Below the pieces are notes generated by a model. The model searched no databases. It had not been told where the DNA came from and saw nothing but the letters and a program-made list of their open reading frames with translations. A stretch of 56,391 nucleotides of DNA from Candidatus Tiamatella incendiivivens (GTDB taxonomy: Archaea; Thermoproteota; Thermoprotei_A; Sulfolobales; Acidilobaceae), in assembly GCA_015522635.1 (NCBI GenBank), contig WALW01000001.1, positions 1 to 56,391 on the forward strand, read 5' to 3'. Below are positions 1 to 7,772 of the stretch, piece by piece (positions within the stretch are counted from its first letter, which is position 1; each line of letters opens with the position of its first letter). Both the position numbers and the translations under genes were made by a program.

Positions 1-575
1 AATTCCCATGCATTTCTCGGAATATTCTTACCTCCTACATAAGCTTCCCAGTGACCTAATCCTCCACAACCACATCTCACCTTACCATTAAAGTTTACTA
101 TGAAGTGTCCTACTTCATGTGCATTGCCACTTTTTCCTATAAGGAGGTGCCCGTCTACTATTGCTCCCGCACCTACACCTGAGCTCAGGGTTATGTAGAC
201 CATATTCTGGATTCCCTTATAGTTGCCATATACGTATTCTCCCCAGACTGCGGCTTGGCAATCGTTCAGTAAGATAACTGGGGCTCCTAGCTTATCTTGT
301 AATGCTTCTACTATAGGGTATGGCCCTATCTCTTTATTGGGTGTTTCAAGTATCCAGCCTTTCCTCAGGTCTAATGGTCCTATGCTAGCTATTGATGCTA
401 TGGAGAAGTTTTTCTTTTCCTTAGCATATTCGACTATCAGGTTGACTAGGGCTTCACCGCTTGACGGTGTTCTCATTTGAACTACGTCAGATAGTACCGG
501 TTGCTTTTCTTCTTCCCACCCTATTGCAAGCCGGGTATTTGTAGCTCCTATGTCTACTAGGAGTATTCGTTTCAT
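1..575 (-). CDS. ROK-family sugar kinase (partial, C-terminus outside window)
   Basis: The leftward frame starts at ATG 575 and runs off the window edge, so the C-terminus is missing. The N-terminus has the phosphate-1 loop DIGATNTRLAIG. Further on is the ROK signature with the zinc-type cluster RCGCGGLGHWEAYVGG, preceded by NAHEVGHF, which supplies the His and the Glu of the ROK family. Crenarchaeal ROK proteins of this kind are ATP-dependent glucokinases/hexokinases acting at glycolysis entry; that substrate is inferred from the family. The start overlaps the mptA stop (TAATG), which suggests translational coupling within the pheS-pheT-mptA run. Confidence 0.88.
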   Translation of the reverse strand, partial: MKRILLVDIGATNTRLAIGWEEEKQPVLSDVVQMRTPSSGEALVNLIVEYAKEKKNFSIASIASIGPLDLRKGWILETPNKEIGPYPIVEALQDKLGAPVILLNDCQAAVWGEYVYGNYKGIQNMVYITLSSGVGAGAIVDGHLLIGKSGNAHEVGHFIVNFNGKVRCGCGGLGHWEAYVGGKNIPRNAWE

Positions 576-1396
576 TATTTATCTAACACCATGCATCTTT
601 CTGCGAAAACATTGTACGGATGGATGCTCTCGTAACTGGTTGCTCTCACGCATATTTGTGCAGGTGGTTCAATCACTTTCTCTAGTATGTTTAGTGCGTC
701 CCTTGCTACGTCTTCTACGAGCTTAGGATTTTTGTGTGCTTTTATTATTAGATCAGCTTCATCGTCTTTTTTGAGGAGTGTTCTTGTTGGTTGGGAGAAT
801 GCTTGAAGAAGTTTCAGGGCTATGTCCTCTATTCTATATACTCTCTTCTCTGTGAATGATATTGTTGCCTCTATTCTAGCTCTCTGCATGTGCGTGGGGG
901 TCCTGTTAACTGGGGTGTTAAGCTTCTTTGATATATTAACCTGAGCATGAGGACAAGCAGTTATACCAGTAACTCCCAGCGTTAACGTCCATCTTTTACC
1001 ATCGTTCCTCCAGGCCTCAACTGATATTCTCACATTAACAGGCTCCAGTGTTTTCCCCGTTTCTATGAAGTGCTCTAGCTCTAGTTCTGCTCTCGCGTAT
1101 TCCGTGTAACTATGCTTTCCCAAGAGTTTAACAGCTACTTCTTCCATTAGTGCCTCTAGGCTTTCTTTTCCCTTTCTCTCTGCCTCGACCAGGGCTTCTA
1201 TGAATGCTTCAATATTCCTAGATAAATGAACCGCTCTTCTTCTTGGTGAGAGTTTAACGTAGGCGTTATATGTTACAGGGAACTCTATTACTCCTTTGGG
1301 ACTCCTTATTCTCACTAAATACTTTACTCCCTTGACTCCTACTAGGTCAAGGGGGTATGGGTGTTTCGGAGGCATGTCCTGTATTTCAACTTCCAA
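575..1396 (-). CDS. mptA: GTP cyclohydrolase MptA (GCYH-IB/FolE2-type)
   Basis: This 273-aa protein matches the MptA/FolE2 family, which opens GTP at the start of pterin or 7-deazaguanine (archaeosine) synthesis. The family motif TACPHAQ lies at about 146-152, with the catalytic Cys148 and His150. The segment HMQRARIEATISF beyond residue 165 is also typical. The TTG start overlaps the end of pheT by 11 bp and the stop overlaps the kinase start by 1 bp, so it is read as part of the pheST transcript. In a crenarchaeon the likely pathway is archaeosine for tRNA, which fits a tRNA-synthetase operon; this is inference. A start at the internal ATG (residue 8) is possible. Confidence 0.9.
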   Translation of the reverse strand: MEVEIQDMPPKHPYPLDLVGVKGVKYLVRIRSPKGVIEFPVTYNAYVKLSPRRRAVHLSRNIEAFIEALVEAERKGKESLEALMEEVAVKLLGKHSYTEYARAELELEHFIETGKTLEPVNVRISVEAWRNDGKRWTLTLGVTGITACPHAQVNISKKLNTPVNRTPTHMQRARIEATISFTEKRVYRIEDIALKLLQAFSQPTRTLLKKDDEADLIIKAHKNPKLVEDVARDALNILEKVIEPPAQICVRATSYESIHPYNVFAERCMVLDK

Positions 1397-3035
1397 TCCA
1401 ACCTACCGCCTCCATTAATTTATCAAGATCTATTTCCGCCAGGACTGTAGGGTATTCTATGCCGAATTCAAGCAGTATGTCCGGCCTTGCTTCACCTAGG
1501 AATCCCACTCCCATGTTATTTGCAAGGATCTTTCCAGTCCTCCCCTCTATGAAGTAGGGGTGTTTGGACTCGGCCGCTCCAGGCTTAATTCCCAGGAGCT
1601 TGATGACTTTGTATACCACAGCTTGCAATTGCTCGTAGCTTGCTTCGTCGTCCATATATAGGAGACCAAGCCTCCATGACTCCCTAACTATCCCCTTTTC
1701 TTTGTAGGCTACTTGTCCTATTTCGAAGGTTTTGACGGGTTTAGAAGTGGAGATATTAGTTCTAGCGACCCGTATGAGCCCGGGTATCAGGCTCGGCCTG
1801 AGTATACTGTATTCTACCATTACAGGGTTCCCTATTTCAACCAGGATACTAGGGTTCCATTTGCCTGAGAGCGTCGTAGGCCCAGTTAATACTAGTTGCA
1901 TAATTTCAGTAAATCCTGCTCCTATAAGTATCTCTGATATTTTTCTAATAAACATTGTCCTGTTTGAGAGTCCTCCACGCATGATAGTCCACGTAGTCTT
2001 GAGTGGAATGTTATCGTAACCATATGCTATTGCAATATCTTCCACTAGATCGATCTCTCCTAGAATATCTACTCGGTATGGAGGTACTGTAACAATGAGC
2101 TTTGACTCCGATACTTCGACATTATACCTCATTCTCTCAAGGATCTCAGCTTGCTCTCGTATTGGAATTTCCATATCTAATACCTGGTGAGTATAATCAG
2201 GTTTCAGTTCCACTAATTCTTCTTCCAACAACGGTGTAAAGATTTCCTCACTCTCAGACATTACTGTAACTTGCCCTATCTTAGCTCCCTCCCTCTCCGC
2301 TAGATTAAGAGTTATTATGTCTAGTAGCTTCATTACAGTCCACTTGTCGGGACCCGTCACATCTATCAAGAGACTATGTGTCCCAGGTTCAACCCTAGTT
2401 ATCTCTGCATTTATTACAGGAGGCATTGCAATGACTTCCCCACAGGCTAATAGGAATGGGTGTTCTCCCTGTTCGAGGTTTATACCACCGTATAATTTGC
2501 CTTGCTCTGTTTCCTCGAGGATCTCTAGCCCAGACATTTCCCTATCTCCATGTAGCGGTTGAAATTTTACTTCGGATGAGTCAAGGTATGTGTATTCCAG
2601 TTTATTACAAGGGAGCTTTGAGAGGTTATGAAATCCTATCGCAGCTTTCCTCCTTCTCCGGCCGAAGGTTACGTGTAGTTTTTCCTGGAATTGTATCAGT
2701 TCTTGTAGGAATTCCTCGTCGACATTCACGTTCTCTACTATTCCTACAGCTATATGCTTCCTTGTTCTAAGGTTCCCTAGCTCAACACTATAGTTCGTTT
2801 TTACTGTAGAGTAAGCCGAGTAACCTGTTTCTTTTCCCGTTAACCCATTTATCGCTCTCACTAGTCCTTCTGTTATTAGCATATCCGGTCTATCCGGGTT
2901 TACTTCTACCTCGAGAACCCCTGGCTCAATTTCTTCAGACTCGCATTTCAATCGGAATAGAGTGTCCTCTAACTCCCTTGAAGTGAGTCCAGTGAGGTTC
3001 ATTATCTTTTCTAAGCTAAGCCTTATTACAGGCAT
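1386..3035 (-). CDS. pheT: phenylalanyl-tRNA synthetase beta subunit
   Basis: A 549-aa archaeal/eukaryal-type PheT, shorter than bacterial PheT because the N-terminal EMAP-like and C-terminal anticodon-binding domains are absent. The N-terminus (ISLEKI-like, then NPDRPDML) leads into the B3/B4 region. A B5 region follows with the DLVEDIAIAYGYDNIP motif near residues 330-345. The C-terminal part is the catalytically inactive synthetase-like core (RPSLIPGLI, FEIGQV). The beta subunit edits mischarged Tyr and completes the (alpha-beta)2 enzyme that charges tRNA-Phe. It starts 1 bp after the pheS stop, so the two are co-transcribed and probably coupled. Confidence 0.96.
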   Translation of the reverse strand: MPVIRLSLEKIMNLTGLTSRELEDTLFRLKCESEEIEPGVLEVEVNPDRPDMLITEGLVRAINGLTGKETGYSAYSTVKTNYSVELGNLRTRKHIAVGIVENVNVDEEFLQELIQFQEKLHVTFGRRRRKAAIGFHNLSKLPCNKLEYTYLDSSEVKFQPLHGDREMSGLEILEETEQGKLYGGINLEQGEHPFLLACGEVIAMPPVINAEITRVEPGTHSLLIDVTGPDKWTVMKLLDIITLNLAEREGAKIGQVTVMSESEEIFTPLLEEELVELKPDYTHQVLDMEIPIREQAEILERMRYNVEVSESKLIVTVPPYRVDILGEIDLVEDIAIAYGYDNIPLKTTWTIMRGGLSNRTMFIRKISEILIGAGFTEIMQLVLTGPTTLSGKWNPSILVEIGNPVMVEYSILRPSLIPGLIRVARTNISTSKPVKTFEIGQVAYKEKGIVRESWRLGLLYMDDEASYEQLQAVVYKVIKLLGIKPGAAESKHPYFIEGRTGKILANNMGVGFLGEARPDILLEFGIEYPTVLAEIDLDKLMEAVGWIGS

Positions 3036-3036
3036 T

Positions 3037-4512
3037 TTAACGCATCCTCCTAACAGGGAAGTCGGAAATGAAATCTATATCCCTAGAATAAAGCATCCTT
3101 ATATCAGTCAAACCGTAATAAGCAGCGGCAAGCCTCTCAACACCGAACCCCCAAGCAACAACAGGGTAATCTATCCCAGCCATTTCAAGTACTTCCGGTC
3201 TGAACATGCCTGCACCGAACAACTCTAACCATTTTCCATTCGGCAATTTCACGTATCCTTCCACGCTCGGCTCTGTAAATGGAAAGTATCCGGGCTTGAA
3301 TCTTATCCTAAACCCTAGTCTCTCAGATATCTCCGTAAGCATTCCAAGGAGATCCCTGAAACTCGTTAACTCGTCTCCCATAATCCCGTCTAACTGATGG
3401 AACTCTGGTAGATGACTGGCGTCAATTACATCGCTCCGGAAAACCCTTCCAAGCGAGAAATACCTTATCGGGGGCTCCGGCTTTGATGTTATTACTCTCG
3501 CTGAAACACTTGTTGTTTGACTTCTCAAAACATGTTTAGAAGCTTTTAACGTGCTCCATTTATACCCCCAGCCCTTCTCATGCACATGCCTCACCCGCTC
3601 AACTAGATCTTCCAACCCTTCTAACCTACCGTAGATTGGATCCCTTATCCACAGAGTGTCATGAACTTCTCTAGCAGGATGATCCTGGGGCTGGAAAAGT
3701 AAGTCGAAATTATATAGTTCAAGTTCCACCAGAGGTCCTTCAGCCTCTGTGAAGCCAAGTTCCTTCATTAGGTCCCTTAACATGTCAAGGAACTCGCTTA
3801 GGAAGTGTCTTCTGCCTAGTCTGATATCCGGTGGTTCTGCTGATACATCATATTTCCTCAATTTCACCCGTGCCCATCTACCTGTCTTTAGATCCTGGTG
3901 CGTCAATCTACCTTTCTCTACAGTAGCCTCCTCTAACACTTGCACTAAGCGTTTCGCTGTTAGAATGATTTTCTCAACTACCTCTTCTTCACGTACGAGT
4001 CCTCTTCTAATAAGCTCACTGAGTAGCTTACTCTCACCGAATCCTTTCTCCGCTACTTCCCTGAGTAAACTCTTCTTCTCCTCTACCTCTCTCAGGATAT
4101 CATCAATAGGCTTTGCTAGTTCCACAATCCCTCCACTTATTGTTATCCAACCGTTCCTACGGGCTATTCCTATAGCGATCCCTGCCTCGTCTCCTAGCTT
4201 TTCTCTTATTCGCCTGAGCTCTGTAACGCCTTGTGAGACTAGTTTCACTAGATTCTCCTCAGGTAAACCGTCTCTAAGAACTTTCACGCCTCTACCAGTT
4301 AGCACGTATTTTTTCTCCCTTTTCTCTAGTATCCTCAAAACATCCTTGGACTGGAGCAACTCTGATAGACTTGCAATTGTTGACTTGTCTAGTTCTATTA
4401 TATTGGGGAGATCATCTAGTTTTGCCTTGCTTACTCTTTTCTCAACCATTCTCCTCAATAGATCATACTCGGATTCACTGAGCACCAGGCGTTCATCCAA
4501 AATCTTCTGCAC
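3037..4512 (-). CDS. pheS: phenylalanyl-tRNA synthetase alpha subunit
   Basis: A 491-aa class II synthetase subunit. The N-terminal third is made of helical winged-helix-type segments, as in archaeal and cytosolic PheS. The catalytic domain follows, with motif 2 (SLGRVFRSDVIDASHLPEFHQ) and motif 3 at about 451-472 (WGFGVERLAAAYYG). It activates Phe and transfers it to tRNA-Phe. The start is a GTG; the next ORF upstream ends 57 bp away in the same direction. It is the first gene of the leftward pheS-pheT-mptA-kinase series. Confidence 0.97.
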   Translation of the reverse strand: MQKILDERLVLSESEYDLLRRMVEKRVSKAKLDDLPNIIELDKSTIASLSELLQSKDVLRILEKREKKYVLTGRGVKVLRDGLPEENLVKLVSQGVTELRRIREKLGDEAGIAIGIARRNGWITISGGIVELAKPIDDILREVEEKKSLLREVAEKGFGESKLLSELIRRGLVREEEVVEKIILTAKRLVQVLEEATVEKGRLTHQDLKTGRWARVKLRKYDVSAEPPDIRLGRRHFLSEFLDMLRDLMKELGFTEAEGPLVELELYNFDLLFQPQDHPAREVHDTLWIRDPIYGRLEGLEDLVERVRHVHEKGWGYKWSTLKASKHVLRSQTTSVSARVITSKPEPPIRYFSLGRVFRSDVIDASHLPEFHQLDGIMGDELTSFRDLLGMLTEISERLGFRIRFKPGYFPFTEPSVEGYVKLPNGKWLELFGAGMFRPEVLEMAGIDYPVVAWGFGVERLAAAYYGLTDIRMLYSRDIDFISDFPVRRMR

Positions 4513-4568
4513 CCAAGATTAACTATGGGAATGTTTCCTAGTATTAAAAAGGAGACGAAAATGCCGGA

Positions 4569-6017
4569 CTACTGTTCTTTGAGGACCTGGATCCATGGTA
4601 TCCAGGAAGCTATGAAGACCCATACAGGTGTTGTCAACCCTAGCACTTCCGCGCTGAATACTTTTGAAACACCCACATAGTACGTTAGTAATACAGCTAT
4701 GAGTAAACCGAGTACCAGAGAGGCCCAGGAAAGCGAGTTATACTTCTTCGGCTCCTTTGATAGTAGTCCGGCTAGTGTTGGCGGGAGAAGTGGTAGTAGG
4801 AACAGGCTCGAGAGGACGCTTAGCTGGACTATATAGGAGACTCTTAGATATGCTATTCCCGACACTATAATTCCCATTAGCACGATAGTTGTTTTAGCCA
4901 CTGACAGCTCGCTTATCTTTCTTTTATCATATGGCAAGTCATGCCCCACTGAGCTGGATACCGAGAGTATTATGGAGTCCACTGTGGATATACTGGCTGC
5001 TATTATGCTCACGAACACTATTACTGATATCCATACAGGCGCTATGTTCAGGAGTGCTGGAGTTACAGAGTCTTTTCCATGTAGCTTGAAAGGTATGAGT
5101 GTTGTTCCACCCGCTCTTGCTAGCATTCCAATCGCTACTACCATTATTGTGTAGAGAAGACCGAATACTCCAAACCATATTATCATTCCTCTAAGGCTCT
5201 CCTTGTTCTTCGGCATGTAAACCCTCTGGAGTACTTGAGGGTTTGTTATCGCGAAGAATAGCCATGGAAGTGTGAATGATATGAATACCGGTATCTTCCA
5301 GAATCCTTGGACTGGTGAAACCTCGAGTAAACCATTGTTCTCTAGGTTGCTCATTATTGTCGAAGTGTTCATATGGAGACCGTAGAAAAGTTCCCATATT
5401 AGCCAACCCAAGAGTAGTATTGCAGCTGTTACCATCCAAACACCTTGTATCGCATCTGTTATAGCCACACTCCATATACCAGCTAGTATAGTCCATGCTA
5501 GTATAAGCGTGAACCCGAGAAGTATCCCCCAAGCATAGTAGCCCTGTCCACCTGCAGTAGCTATTGTTTCCCCTATTCCTTTTAGCTGTGCTGAGGCATA
5601 GGGAAGAAGTGCGAGAAAGTATATTACTGCTATTGTAGCAGCTAGTCTCGGTGAACCGTAGAGGTCTCCCAGCATTTCGCTGGGCGTAACCCATCCTCTC
5701 TCCCTTGCCTTCCTGTAAATTATGGGAGCAAGAGTTGCTAGTAGTAGGAGAGTTGCAATATAATAGGATAATTCAAAGCCTAAGCTTCCTATTCCCGTGA
5801 AGTACGCTATTCCAACTAGCCCGACTATCATGAAGCTACTGTACGTGGTCGCTGCATATGTCAATGCTGCTAGGAATGTTCCCAGTTTACCGCCTCCTAT
5901 ATAGTATTCTCTGCTTGTTTTGACACCGTACTTCCTCCCGAGTATTGCTCCTATTGTACCTAGAATTATGTAAAGTAGTAGTACTGTTAGTTCTATGATT
6001 AGTCTTTCTTCCACCAT
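4569..6017 (-). CDS. sodium:solute symporter (SSS family)
   Basis: A 482-aa protein with about 13 hydrophobic helices across the whole length. SSS-family features include the early GxxGAILGRKYGVKTSREYYIGGG-type segment and GTFLAALTYAATTYS; the loop ATAGGQG and the conserved N-P-Q region NPQVLQRVYMPKN follow. It should use the Na+ gradient to import a small organic solute; the substrate cannot be read from sequence. The ATG at 6017 follows GGTGAGC, a good SD. Its N-terminal coding region overlaps the preceding small membrane protein by 19 bp, and a predicted regulator lies divergently beyond that. Confidence 0.9.
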   Translation of the reverse strand: MVEERLIIELTVLLLYIILGTIGAILGRKYGVKTSREYYIGGGKLGTFLAALTYAATTYSSFMIVGLVGIAYFTGIGSLGFELSYYIATLLLLATLAPIIYRKARERGWVTPSEMLGDLYGSPRLAATIAVIYFLALLPYASAQLKGIGETIATAGGQGYYAWGILLGFTLILAWTILAGIWSVAITDAIQGVWMVTAAILLLGWLIWELFYGLHMNTSTIMSNLENNGLLEVSPVQGFWKIPVFISFTLPWLFFAITNPQVLQRVYMPKNKESLRGMIIWFGVFGLLYTIMVVAIGMLARAGGTTLIPFKLHGKDSVTPALLNIAPVWISVIVFVSIIAASISTVDSIILSVSSSVGHDLPYDKRKISELSVAKTTIVLMGIIVSGIAYLRVSYIVQLSVLSSLFLLPLLPPTLAGLLSKEPKKYNSLSWASLVLGLLIAVLLTYYVGVSKVFSAEVLGLTTPVWVFIASWIPWIQVLKEQ

Positions 6018-6178
6018 TGCTCACCTCTGAACAGATAGTATAGTGCGAGTAGGAATGCTATTGTGGAATCAACTATCCAGTACCAGGTATCGATGGGAGC
6101 ATGGGTTACATAGTATGGGATTAGGTAGTGAAGTAGTAGTATAATCGTTATTAGTGTAGCGAATATGCTGGCTTTCAT
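5999..6178 (-). CDS. small membrane protein, symporter partner (DUF3311-like)
   Basis: A 59-aa protein with two hydrophobic helices (about 4-22 and 36-52) separated by a polar loop with HAPIDTWYW. It ends in a charged tail. Small two-helix proteins of the DUF3311 type are often encoded just upstream of SSS symporters, and this gene overlaps the symporter by 19 bp. The start is taken at ATG 6178, because GGTGA sits 5 nt upstream; a GTG at 6187 would lie inside that SD. An accessory or stability role for the transporter is inferred. Confidence 0.7.
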   Translation of the reverse strand: MKASIFATLITIILLLHYLIPYYVTHAPIDTWYWIVDSTIAFLLALYYLFRGEQWWKKD

Positions 6179-6197
6179 CCCCGTCACCGTCTACATA

Positions 6198-6215
6198 ATG
6201 AAACATATGTTTCAT
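6198..6215. promoter_or_regulatory. 18-bp perfect palindrome, putative operator
   Basis: ATGAAACATATGTTTCAT reads the same on both strands. It sits in the short divergent intergenic region between the small membrane/symporter genes and the winged-helix regulator. It abuts the TATA box of the regulator and lies about 20 bp upstream of the leftward start at 6178. That position suits an autoregulating operator controlling both directions. The binder is not shown by sequence; the adjacent regulator is the obvious candidate. Confidence 0.65.
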
Positions 6216-6224
6216 ATTTAAATA
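6214..6224 (+). promoter_or_regulatory. TATA box for the rightward regulator gene
   Basis: The AT-rich element ATATTTAAATA matches a crenarchaeal TATA box. It predicts transcription starting near 6245-6249, only about 12-15 nt ahead of the proposed CTG start at 6261. It touches the 18-bp palindrome, so occupancy of the palindrome would block TBP/TFB. Confidence 0.55.
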
Positions 6225-6260
6225 ATATTCCCTGCTATCTAATAATATGAGGGATGGAAT

Positions 6261-7238
6261 CTGGAGGCAATCAAAAGAATACTGGAAAGAAACCCGGGCG
6301 CGACAATCACAGAAATAGCCGAGGAGTCTAAACTCTCTAAAGCAACGGTCTCCAGAATAGTTAACAGACTAGAGAAAGAAGTATTAGTAACAACGATAAC
6401 TCGGGGAAGAAATAAACACGTATATCTAAACAAGACTAGAGAAAAGAGAAAACATGTAGTTATAGGCATCATTAGAGCAAGCGAGTATCTATTCTTACCA
6501 TTTCTAGTAAAGAAGCTTAGGTCAAGAGGATACATTGTAGAAGTAAAAGTATATAATGAGGGATTAACGCTAACGAGGCACATAGCAGAAGGAGTATTAG
6601 ACATGGGGTATAGCCCGCTAATAACACAGCTCTTATACTACAGGTTTAATCCGACATATAAGATCATATATGGAGGAGTTTACGGAGGTGCTGGCGTATT
6701 ATCTAATCCCCGTTCTATATTAGATAAAAGCGGAAGCACACCCATATCTACGATGGAAACATGTATCAGATCGTTTGATAGGGCCATAGACGTCCAGTAT
6801 TATTACAGCGGAGAGAGTATCCTAAACGCGTTGAGTAAAGGAGAGATAAAGATTGGAGCCATATGGGAGCCATATCTATCGGAAGGAATCAAAATGGGAT
6901 ACAGACTAGAGGCTCAATGCTCTGAACTAGTTGCACCGTATTGCTGCACCTTGGCAGTAAACGTTGAGTTTTTAGAGGAAGAACAAACTCTACGTTTACT
7001 TGTTGAAAAATCACTTGAAGAATATAAGAATGATCCTCTTAGAATGGCGTCATGGTACGCTAGAGTAATTCGGACACCAGTAGCCATGTTGAAGAAGTCT
7101 TACAAGTCATACAGTATCTCAGGAGAGGTTGATAGAAATCAAGTCTATAGAATACTGAACAGAGTAGGCGTGAAGCTGCCTAGTCCCTCCATGATGCTGG
7201 AGCCGATTGACTGTCAGTCCTCGTCCATCAATGCGTAG
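6261..7238 (+). CDS. predicted one-component regulator: winged helix fused to periplasmic-binding-protein-like domain
   Basis: The frame encodes about 325 aa. Residues 1-60 form a winged helix: an EAIKRILERNPGATITEIAE segment, then the recognition helix SKLSKATVSRIVNRLEKE. The rest resembles a type 2 periplasmic-binding fold of the NMT1/SsuA kind (VVIGIIRASEYLFLPFLVKKL, then GEIKIGAIWEPYLSEG), without a signal peptide, so it should sense a ligand inside the cell. The first in-frame ATG is at 6603, inside the ligand domain. I place the start at CTG 6261 because TGAGG lies 8 nt upstream. Alternatively it starts at ATG 6247 with one base missing before codon 6. It diverges from the symporter, which it may regulate. 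Its 3' end overlaps the convergent gene by 25 bp. Confidence 0.65.
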   Translation: MEAIKRILERNPGATITEIAEESKLSKATVSRIVNRLEKEVLVTTITRGRNKHVYLNKTREKRKHVVIGIIRASEYLFLPFLVKKLRSRGYIVEVKVYNEGLTLTRHIAEGVLDMGYSPLITQLLYYRFNPTYKIIYGGVYGGAGVLSNPRSILDKSGSTPISTMETCIRSFDRAIDVQYYYSGESILNALSKGEIKIGAIWEPYLSEGIKMGYRLEAQCSELVAPYCCTLAVNVEFLEEEQTLRLLVEKSLEEYKNDPLRMASWYARVIRTPVAMLKKSYKSYSISGEVDRNQVYRILNRVGVKLPSPSMMLEPIDCQSSSINA

Positions 7239-7723
7239 TATGATTCTATTACTGTTTCTGCGAGATCTCCAGGAACCTTGTACTGGTTGACTAGTACCTT
7301 GTAAATCTCGCTTCCAGTTAGTCCTTTCACATTTAATTCTCTAACCAAAGACAACACGCTGTCAAACAGTTTCCTGCTGAGATCATCATCTATAGTGAAT
7401 AACCCTTGAATCACCGTAGACACACATATCTTGAAAGCTTCCGTATTTCCGATACAAGGCAACGGCAGATCGCATATAAGCTTTACTCCTTCTAGGTTTT
7501 TAGAGGCTTTTACCATTGGAATATCGGATAATTCTTTTCCTTGTTTCTGTCTAATTCTCTCAGTTTCAACTCTTAGGAAATCTTTTTGCACGATGCGTAT
7601 GATTAGGTTCTTGTTAAAAAAGAAAAGATTTACTATGCAGATCTCGTTCCCACACTCATATACCATCGAGTCTCCGAATTCTTCTTCCAGTATGTTCATA
7701 AGGTTAGTTAATTTTTCCTCCAA
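7214..7723 (-). CDS. hypothetical protein, about 169 aa
   Basis: No family is recognised. It is soluble, mixed alpha/beta and acidic. A C-terminal helical segment (LTGSEIYKVLVNQYKV, then GDLAETVIESYYALMDED) looks like a small compact domain. I prefer the TTG start at 7723, which has GGTGA 5 nt upstream; the upstream GTG at 7732 falls within that SD. The end overlaps the convergent regulator gene by 25 bp. The conclusion that it is real rests on the SD, an intact frame and normal composition. Confidence 0.6.
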   Translation of the reverse strand: MEEKLTNLMNILEEEFGDSMVYECGNEICIVNLFFFNKNLIIRIVQKDFLRVETERIRQKQGKELSDIPMVKASKNLEGVKLICDLPLPCIGNTEAFKICVSTVIQGLFTIDDDLSRKLFDSVLSLVRELNVKGLTGSEIYKVLVNQYKVPGDLAETVIESYYALMDED

Positions 7724-7772
7724 AAAATTCACCAGAGAAATTTGTGAAGTTTATAAAAAAAGAAATTGTCGT

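Noticed and set aside
3749-4522. Long rightward frame antisense to pheS (257 codons)
   Set aside because: It lies wholly within pheS, has Ser-rich low-complexity composition and no SD or family motif; the leftward pheS is unmistakable.
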